Source: Desulfobacteraceae bacterium Eth-SRB1 (GTDB lineage Bacteria > Desulfobacterota > Desulfobacteria > Desulfobacterales > ETH-SRB1). Taken from it: a stretch of DNA of 64,000 nt. A program made the position numbers and the translations under genes. Below are positions 58,793 through 64,000 of this stretch, one piece after another (the first letter of the stretch is position 1; each line of letters begins with the position of its first letter). The notes below the pieces were generated by a model that worked only from the letters and a program-made list of their open reading frames with translations, was not told where the DNA came from and made no database searches. The DNA lies in assembly GCA_004193555.1 (NCBI GenBank), contig RPGP01000001.1, forward strand, positions 668,780 to 732,779. Direction: 5' to 3'.

Positions 58793-58966
58793 GATGCATT
58801 TGTAAAAAGTCGAATTTCTACTATTTTGTCATTCCCGCGAAGGCGGGGCACGTAGTGACACAAAGTGAAGCATCAGCGCTATCCAGTAATTACAGGCTGT
58901 TGCAACCCATGAGATTGCTTCGCTTTGCTCGTAATGACGTGTTTTTCGATTTTTTACGAAGCCATC
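58793..58966. mobile_element. Family A mobile repeat, 174-bp type (in fliD leader)
   Basis: Ends GATGCATTTGTAAAAAGTC and GATTTTTTACGAAGCCATC are the 19-bp family A termini. AATAGT is duplicated exactly (58787-58792 and 58967-58972). The interior differs from the shorter types (TCATTCCCGCGAAGGCGGGG; GCTTCGCTTTGCTCGTAATG). It begins 21 bp upstream of the fliD start codon. Confidence 0.85.
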
Positions 58967-59002
58967 AATAGTGGTTGAATGAAATCGGTTAAAATAACAA
59001 AA

Positions 59003-59019
59003 AGCAAACGTTGTGCCAA
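59003..59019 (-). promoter_or_regulatory. Sigma-54 promoter of the fliD operon
   Basis: On the minus strand TTGGCACAACGTTTGCT fits the sigma-54 consensus TGGCAC-N5-TTGC, with exactly ten bases between the invariant GG and GC. It points at fliD. Middle flagellar genes are commonly sigma-54 dependent. The transcript should start near 58992 and read through the inserted element. Confidence 0.8.
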
Positions 59020-59080
59020 TTCACATGATAGCCCACCTTTTTTGAAAAATGTCCTTCCGTTTCAAGTGTCGCCGTGCTTA

Positions 59081-59237
59081 GGGCTCGCTCAAAAATAACT
59101 TTACATTTTAAGCGCCGATGCATCCCGTCTCGCTACGTTCCGAAAGCTCAGCAATATCTTGATATTCCTAATCTTTCGCGCCTTGCCAGCCAGGCGCCTC
59201 AACACTTAAAATTGCCAATTTATTTTTTAGCGAACCC
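59081..59237. mobile_element. MITE-like element, family C
   Basis: GGGCTCGCTCAAAAATAA (59081-59098) and TTATTTTTTAGCGAACCC (59220-59237) are inverted repeats matching at 16 of 18 positions. TTA flanks both sides and may be the target duplication. No coding capacity is evident. Confidence 0.6.
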
Positions 59238-59866
59238 TTAAGCAATAAGCCGGTGGGTTTTGAGGAACAGCTTATGGTAACGCTTCCCATGTTCGCCAAA
59301 TGAAGGCTTTTTCTATGTAAGCAAAATGAACTAAAGGAGTTTTTTTCTTTAACCAGGAAATATTTTCCCGGTCCCGGTAATGATGTTTTCATCTTTATAC
59401 GATTATCGGCATTAACACAGAACAACTTAACCTGTCTTTGTTACTTTTTGCATATAAAACTATAAAATACTTTGATAACAGACCTCGTAAAATATTAATT
59501 CTAAACCATTCCTTCCCGTCTTTAAATATTATCTTTCCCTTTCCTCTGGTATAATCAACTGACTTTAATGCATATTGGCACACTTATCTTTTGTGGCACA
59601 CAGGTTGCTGTTTAAGCTTGAAGTTAAAGTTAATAACAATCTCTTTGACAGGATTAACGAGATTTACCTGTCCGCTCGTGCTTTGCATGGCAGGCGGGTC
59701 GCGAGCCACACTCAATATTCTTTATCCTTTCGTTGACTTGCTCAGCATCCGGCAAATCTTTCCGCTTTAAGCGTAATGGCCCTTTCTTTTTTGAGGGTCT
59801 TATTCGCTCGCCATTTGTTAATGTTGCCACGGCAAAGACTCCTGATTCGATCAATCTCGCTATATA
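59238..59866. other. Region without a supported gene
   Basis: Short open frames exist on the minus strand (59395-59583 and 59654-59881), but none resembles a protein I know and none has a ribosome site. The segment around 59700-59860 reads RLIESGVFAVATLTNGERIR on the minus strand and could be a gene remnant cut by the MITE at 59868. Confidence 0.4.
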
Positions 59867-59867
59867 A

Positions 59868-60044
59868 TGAGACCTTTGCATAACGCGACATTTTTTCGTC
59901 AGGCAAGGAAGGCGAAAATCTTAACCACAGGAATATATTGAATATTTCGAGGATTAAAATTTGAAGTTTACCCCGTAGCTCCGGCAGATGGTACTGGGGC
60001 CTGACGCTGCATCACGGGAAAATGGCAGTTATGCAAAGGTCTCA
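59868..60044. mobile_element. MITE-like element, family B
   Basis: TGAGACCTTTGCATAAC at 59868-59884 is repeated perfectly inverted at 60028-60044. TAA flanks both ends as a possible target duplication (59865-59867 and 60045-60047). The ends resemble termini of IS5-like elements as I remember them; no transposase is in the window. Confidence 0.7.
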
Positions 60045-60290
60045 TAATGGGGGAGCGGCCTGTTCGGCCTTTAGGAGCGCTACGCTTTAGGGGCAGCCTT
60101 ACGGCTTTTAGGATAAAGTAGCTTCGTTTAATAGAAAGACTGGCACGCAACTTGCTCAGCTTTAAAGTTAAAGTTAATTTGGAACTTTACCGATATTATA
60201 ACGACAAGCTCGTAAAAAGTCTGTCATTCCCGCGTAGGCGGAAATCCACAGAATTGCCCGGATACCGGATACAAAAGGCAGACCTGGAAT

Positions 60291-60626
60291 ATGTCACACG
60301 CTATGCACAATCTAACAATAAAGCAGGTAAGCGAGATCACCGGTATCCCTTCCTATACACTGAGGTTTTGGGAAAAGGAGTTTGATGGTATTTTGATTCC
60401 TTCGAGAACCAATGGAGGGCAGAGGCGCTATAATGAAAAACATATATCGGTTATTAAAAATATAAAATGGTTAAAGAAACAGGGGATACACCTGTCTCGG
60501 ATTAAGGAAAAACTCGGCAACAAAGAAAACAATCCAAATACAGACAGGATAGACCTTCTGGCACAAAGGGTGGGTGAGATTGTAAAGCATGAAGTTTATA
60601 ATTTTTTGAAGGAAGAAGATAGATGA
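60291..60626 (+). CDS. MerR-family transcriptional regulator
   Basis: A 111-residue regulator with an N-terminal MerR helix-turn-helix and wing: [20 protein letters not shown], then [20 protein letters not shown], then [14 protein letters not shown]. The effector part is only about 35 residues, as in small MlrA/SoxR-like or flagellar-locus regulators, with no metal-binding cysteines. Its stop overlaps the gmd start (ATGA), so it is translated with the sugar gene and may control this glycan locus. Confidence 0.88.
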   Translation: MSHAMHNLTIKQVSEITGIPSYTLRFWEKEFDGILIPSRTNGGQRRYNEKHISVIKNIKWLKKQGIHLSRIKEKLGNKENNPNTDRIDLLAQRVGEIVKHEVYNFLKEEDR

Positions 60627-61708
60627 AAAAAGCATTAATTACAGGGGTTACAGGTCAGGATGGGTCGTATCTGGCAGAATTTATGCTCGGTAAAGGGTAT
60701 GAGGTGCACGGTATAAAACGGAGGTCATCGTCGTTTAATACAGTCCGGATTGACCATTTATATCAGGATCCTCATATGGAAGACCGTAATTTTATTCTCC
60801 ATTATGGTGATTTGACGGATGCCACCAACCTTATTCGGATTATTAAGGATGTTAAGCCGGATGAAATATATAATCTCGCTGCCCAGAGTCATGTGGCCGT
60901 TTCATTTGAGAGTCCTGAATATACGGCCAATTCAGATGCCTTAGGAACTTTGAGGTTGCTTGAAGCCATCAGGATATTAGGCCTTGTTGATAAGACCCGG
61001 TTTTATCAGGCGTCCACTTCCGAGTTGTTTGGCAAGGTGAGAGAAATTCCCCAGAAAGAGACCACCCCGTTTTATCCACGATCGCCTTATGCTGTCGCCA
61101 AACTTTACGCTTACTGGATCACTGTCAATTACCGCGAGGCATACGGAATACACGCTAATAATGGAATTTTATTCAACCATGAATCCCCAGTTCGGGGAGA
61201 GACTTTTGTCACCCGGAAGATCACAAGAGCGGCGGCCCGCATAAGCTTGGGCCTGCAGGACAAACTCTATCTCGGAAACCTTGATTCAAAACGGGACTGG
61301 GGGCATGCCAGGGATTTTGTCATAGCCCAGTGGCTGGTCTTGCAGCAGCCTGAGCCGGATGACTACGTAATTGCCACCGGAGAGCAGTATTCGGTGCGCG
61401 AGTTTTGTGAGCTGGCATTTGCAGAGGTTGGTATCAGGCTTCGCTGGGAAGGCAGCGGTGTGAATGAAAAAGGAATTGACTGCAATAATAAGCGATGCCT
61501 TATTGAAGTGGATCCAAGATATTTCAGACCCACGGAAGTTGAGACCCTTTTGGGAGATTCAACAAAGGCAAGGGAGAAATTAGGGTGGAAACCTGAGATC
61601 TCTTTTAGCTCTCTGGTAAAAGAGATGGAGCAGGAAGATCTGGAAGAAGCTAAAAAAGATGTGGTATGTCTGGATCACGGGTTTAAGACATTAAATCATT
61701 ATGAATGA
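60623..61708 (+). CDS. gmd: GDP-mannose 4,6-dehydratase
   Basis: Turns GDP-mannose into GDP-4-keto-6-deoxymannose, precursor of GDP-fucose, GDP-rhamnose and perosamine. It is an extended SDR of 361 residues. Motifs: [58 protein letters not shown], the catalytic [10 protein letters not shown] and [20 protein letters not shown]. The [10 protein letters not shown] motif of Gmd is also present. It overlaps the MerR gene by 4 bp and precedes a methyltransferase gene, close to flagellar genes, so the sugar may decorate flagellin or lipopolysaccharide. Confidence 0.96.
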   Translation: MKKALITGVTGQDGSYLAEFMLGKGYEVHGIKRRSSSFNTVRIDHLYQDPHMEDRNFILHYGDLTDATNLIRIIKDVKPDEIYNLAAQSHVAVSFESPEYTANSDALGTLRLLEAIRILGLVDKTRFYQASTSELFGKVREIPQKETTPFYPRSPYAVAKLYAYWITVNYREAYGIHANNGILFNHESPVRGETFVTRKITRAAARISLGLQDKLYLGNLDSKRDWGHARDFVIAQWLVLQQPEPDDYVIATGEQYSVREFCELAFAEVGIRLRWEGSGVNEKGIDCNNKRCLIEVDPRYFRPTEVETLLGDSTKAREKLGWKPEISFSSLVKEMEQEDLEEAKKDVVCLDHGFKTLNHYE

Positions 61709-61739
61709 ATAATTGTTGCCCAGAAGGAGTAAATATTCA

Positions 61740-64000
61740 ATGGAAAAACTTAACGAGCAAGATGCAACTTCATTGAGAAAAACTCAAGAAAACCAAATTT
61801 ATGAAAGAGTTGATAAAAGACTTTATAAGTTGCTCATGAAAGATCGCGGATTTTATGTAGAGGTAGGCGCTGGTGACGGGATCACAGATAGTCCCACCCT
61901 ATTGCTTGAGAACTATGGCTGGCATGGAATTCTTGTCGAATCCAATATCGAGCGCTGCGCACATTGCAAGATAAATCGACCTAAAGCGGCAGTGCTCAAC
62001 TATGAATGTGTGTCTGGCGATTATTCTGATGAACGGGTGGAAGAGGAAAAAGGGAAGCAAGAAAACAAATTACGAGACACTAAAGACAATGCCCGTACAC
62101 TGACAGCAATCCTAAAAGAATTTGAGGTAAAAAAGTTTGATCTGCTGGCGCTGAATGTCAATGATCATGGCCTCAATGTATTCAAAGGATTAGATTTGTT
62201 TAGTCATAGACCCGATTATATTTTGATAGAAGATGACGCTAACGGTGAAATTATATCCTCCCTTGCTGATTATCATTATAAACTATTGAAAACTCTCCCC
62301 AATAACCACGGAGCTCCAAAGGCGCTATATCAGGCGGCTGAAAAACAGCTCTCTGATACTTCAGAGGACATCATCGCTGATAATACAAAGTGGGAAAAGC
62401 TTGAAAAGGCGTGGGACATTGCAGCGAGGAGCAATGCCAGTTATCCTGGTAAATACGTTGCCTACTATTCACTAAATGTGGATGGGAAGCGTTTTTCTGG
62501 TGAGCGTCTATGGGAAGATAGATGGGGATATATTGGTAAGGCGTTGCGTGATGCCTGCGGCGGAGACCTCAAGGGAAAGAGGATTATTGAACTGGGCTGC
62601 AACCTCGGTCTTCTGAGTGTGTGGTCAGCGCGGGAAGGAGCGATCTGCCATGGATATGAGTATGAAGCCGATATCCTGGAAGGGAGCAAGCTGGTAGCTT
62701 CTGCATTTGGAGTATCTGAGAGATGTAAGTGGAGCCAAGTTAATTTTAATAAGAAAGAGGATACCGACAGCATTGTTGATGAATTTGATATTTGTACATG
62801 CCTATCGGTTATGAACTGGGTCAGAGACAAGGAGAAACTTATAGATTTTCTATCAAGGCAACGAATTGTTATTTATGAAGGTCACGACAACGATCAAATT
62901 GAAATCGGTCGGTTAAGGCAAGCCGGTTTTGCAGGAATTGAAAAGGTTGCAGTCAGTGAACGAGGACGCGGTGTCTTTATCGGGAAAAAAGAAAGGACTG
63001 AAAAAAAAATTGATTGGGATGAATTTGAGAAACAATATGGTTTAGAAGGAGCAGCCTATCATGTGCCCTGTGTGAATGTTGGAGACGGAAACAGCCTCGA
63101 ACGAGTTTACTTTAAAACCGAAGTTTGGAAGGTAAGGTTGTCTGATAGGAAAAATCCTGCAAAACTTGCCGACCCTCATGAAGAAGCACAATTTCTCAAA
63201 ACATTAAAAGATGTTCCAAATGTGTGCCGATTAAAAGAGTATATCGAGAAAGAGGATCATACCATTACAATTATGGATTACTTTCCCAACATCGGCACAT
63301 TGGAAGAAGCAGATATTCCTCCTGAATTCAGAGACAAAGTAGAGAAACAAAAACATCAAATAATTAAGTCAGTTAACAATGCCGGAATTTTGCATAATGA
63401 TATGTTTGACAGAAATTTTCTGGTGAACTCAAATTATGATATTTGTTTGATCGATTTTGACCAAGCTCAATTCGCAGAAGGACGAAATGATTATGAGGAT
63501 GGTTATTATTACAAAGCACCAAGACTAAAAAGCATTGCTAAAAAGAAATTCGATAATAACTCTCGTCTAAACCTTGTTACAGAGGCGTGGGACATTGCAG
63601 CGAGGAGCAATGCCAGTTATCCTGGTAAATACGTTGCCTACTATTCACTAAATGTGGATGGGAAGCGTTTTTCTGGTGAGCGTCTATGGGAAGATAGATG
63701 GGGATATATTGGTAAGGCGTTGCGTGATGCCTGCGGCGGAGACCTCAAGGGAAAGAGGATTATTGAACTGGGCTGCAACCTCGGTCTTCTGAGTGTGTGG
63801 TCAGCGCGGGAAGGAGCGATCTGTCATGGATATGAGTATGAAGCCGATATCCTGGAAGGGAGCAAGCTGGTAGCTTCTGCATTTGGAGTATCTGAGAGAT
63901 GTAAGTGGAGCCAGGTTAATTTTAATAAGAAAGAGGATACCGACAGCATTGTTGATGAATTTGATATTTGTACATGCCTATCGGTTATGAACTGGGTCAG
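61740..64000 (+). CDS. Multidomain FkbM methyltransferase / methyltransferase / kinase-like protein (runs off window)
   Basis: An open frame of 753 or more codons, started behind AAGGAG. Residues about 30-200 are FkbM-like (GFYVEVGAGDGITDSPTLLL; GWHGILVES; HRPDYILIEDDANG). Residues about 223-420 are a class I SAM methyltransferase (KGKRIIELGCNLGLLSVWSA). Residues about 430-600 look kinase-like, similar to lipopolysaccharide kinases (NNAGILHNDMFDRNFLVNSN, then ICLIDFDQAQ, giving HxD, N and a second Asp). From about residue 616 the methyltransferase is repeated almost exactly. It follows gmd by 31 bp. I infer sequential modification (O-methylation, perhaps phosphorylation) of a surface glycan. 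The C-terminus is outside the window. Confidence 0.85.
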   Translation, partial: MEKLNEQDATSLRKTQENQIYERVDKRLYKLLMKDRGFYVEVGAGDGITDSPTLLLENYGWHGILVESNIERCAHCKINRPKAAVLNYECVSGDYSDERVEEEKGKQENKLRDTKDNARTLTAILKEFEVKKFDLLALNVNDHGLNVFKGLDLFSHRPDYILIEDDANGEIISSLADYHYKLLKTLPNNHGAPKALYQAAEKQLSDTSEDIIADNTKWEKLEKAWDIAARSNASYPGKYVAYYSLNVDGKRFSGERLWEDRWGYIGKALRDACGGDLKGKRIIELGCNLGLLSVWSAREGAICHGYEYEADILEGSKLVASAFGVSERCKWSQVNFNKKEDTDSIVDEFDICTCLSVMNWVRDKEKLIDFLSRQRIVIYEGHDNDQIEIGRLRQAGFAGIEKVAVSERGRGVFIGKKERTEKKIDWDEFEKQYGLEGAAYHVPCVNVGDGNSLERVYFKTEVWKVRLSDRKNPAKLADPHEEAQFLKTLKDVPNVCRLKEYIEKEDHTITIMDYFPNIGTLEEADIPPEFRDKVEKQKHQIIKSVNNAGILHNDMFDRNFLVNSNYDICLIDFDQAQFAEGRNDYEDGYYYKAPRLKSIAKKKFDNNSRLNLVTEAWDIAARSNASYPGKYVAYYSLNVDGKRFSGERLWEDRWGYIGKALRDACGGDLKGKRIIELGCNLGLLSVWSAREGAICHGYEYEADILEGSKLVASAFGVSERCKWSQVNFNKKEDTDSIVDEFDICTCLSVMNWV
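62408..62824 (+). repeat. Internal gene duplication, copy 1
   Basis: Begins GGCGTGGGACATTGCAGCGA and matches 63584-64000 at 415 of 417 bases by my reading. The two differences (TGC/TGT and CAA/CAG) are both silent. The offset is 1,176 bp, or 392 codons, so the copies share a frame. Confidence 0.9.
63584..64000 (+). repeat. Internal gene duplication, copy 2 (continues past window)
   Basis: Second copy of the methyltransferase segment at 62408. It is still identical at the window edge, so the true repeat is longer than 417 bp. Confidence 0.9.

Noticed and set aside
59168..59881. Three minus-strand frames in the gap between fliD and the MerR gene
   Set aside because: No ribosome sites, no recognisable family, and they overlap MITE ends.

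Overview
The window looks like a chromosome segment of a motile Gram-negative bacterium, most likely a Desulfobacterota (deltaproteobacterial) anaerobe. This rests on gene content: an LEPR-XLL giant protein next to SapC, SelA, a CobA-HemD fusion, FmdB, many short palindromic mobile repeats and sigma-54 plus sigma-28 flagellar promoters. No marker gene allows a firmer placement. By eye the first 23 kb is clearly richer in G+C than the rest.

Region 1 (1-24.1 kb, minus strand) is one operon: a cyclic-di-GMP-I riboswitch with an intrinsic terminator (about 23940-24080), a SapC-family protein, then one giant open frame of at least 7,596 codons that runs off the left edge. The giant protein opens with an LEPR-XLL motif. 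It carries about twelve copies of a ~200-residue module with calcium-type loops, then RTX-like repeats, then haemagglutinin-like beta repeats. I read this as a c-di-GMP-controlled giant adhesin or surface layer.

Region 2 (24.6-41 kb) is mostly core metabolism: a secreted subtilase with a dockerin-like tail, rfbB, selA, a degenerate GGDEF-TPR protein, gmhA, a conserved unknown, an fmdB-type gene, hemC, cobA-hemD, a CoA-binding protein, a flavin reductase-ArsC fusion, a DUF1848 protein and dusB.

Region 3 (41351-50013) is an 8.66-kb integrative, plasmid-like element. It has its own replication initiator, seven 22-bp iterons, an AT-rich tract, a folded region upstream of rep, a short tyrosine recombinase, several small unknown proteins and a large serine integrase at its right end. 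It sits inside a response-regulator/adenylate-cyclase gene whose two halves remain on either side. Joining the element ends rebuilds a nearly palindromic attP.

Region 4 (50.8-55 kb) is a worn accessory zone: glycosyltransferase/TPR relics, an AAA-DUF4143 ATPase with a palindromic operator, a frameshifted AbiEii toxin and a separate AbiEi gene. Region 5 (55-64 kb) is flagellar and surface glycan: flaG, a FliT-like gene, fliS and fliD, then a MerR regulator, gmd and a multidomain FkbM-methyltransferase-kinase-like protein with a near-identical internal duplication.

A family of small mobile repeats with 19-bp inverted ends and 6-7 bp target duplications is scattered through the window. One copy lies in the fliD leader and one ends a glycosyltransferase frame.
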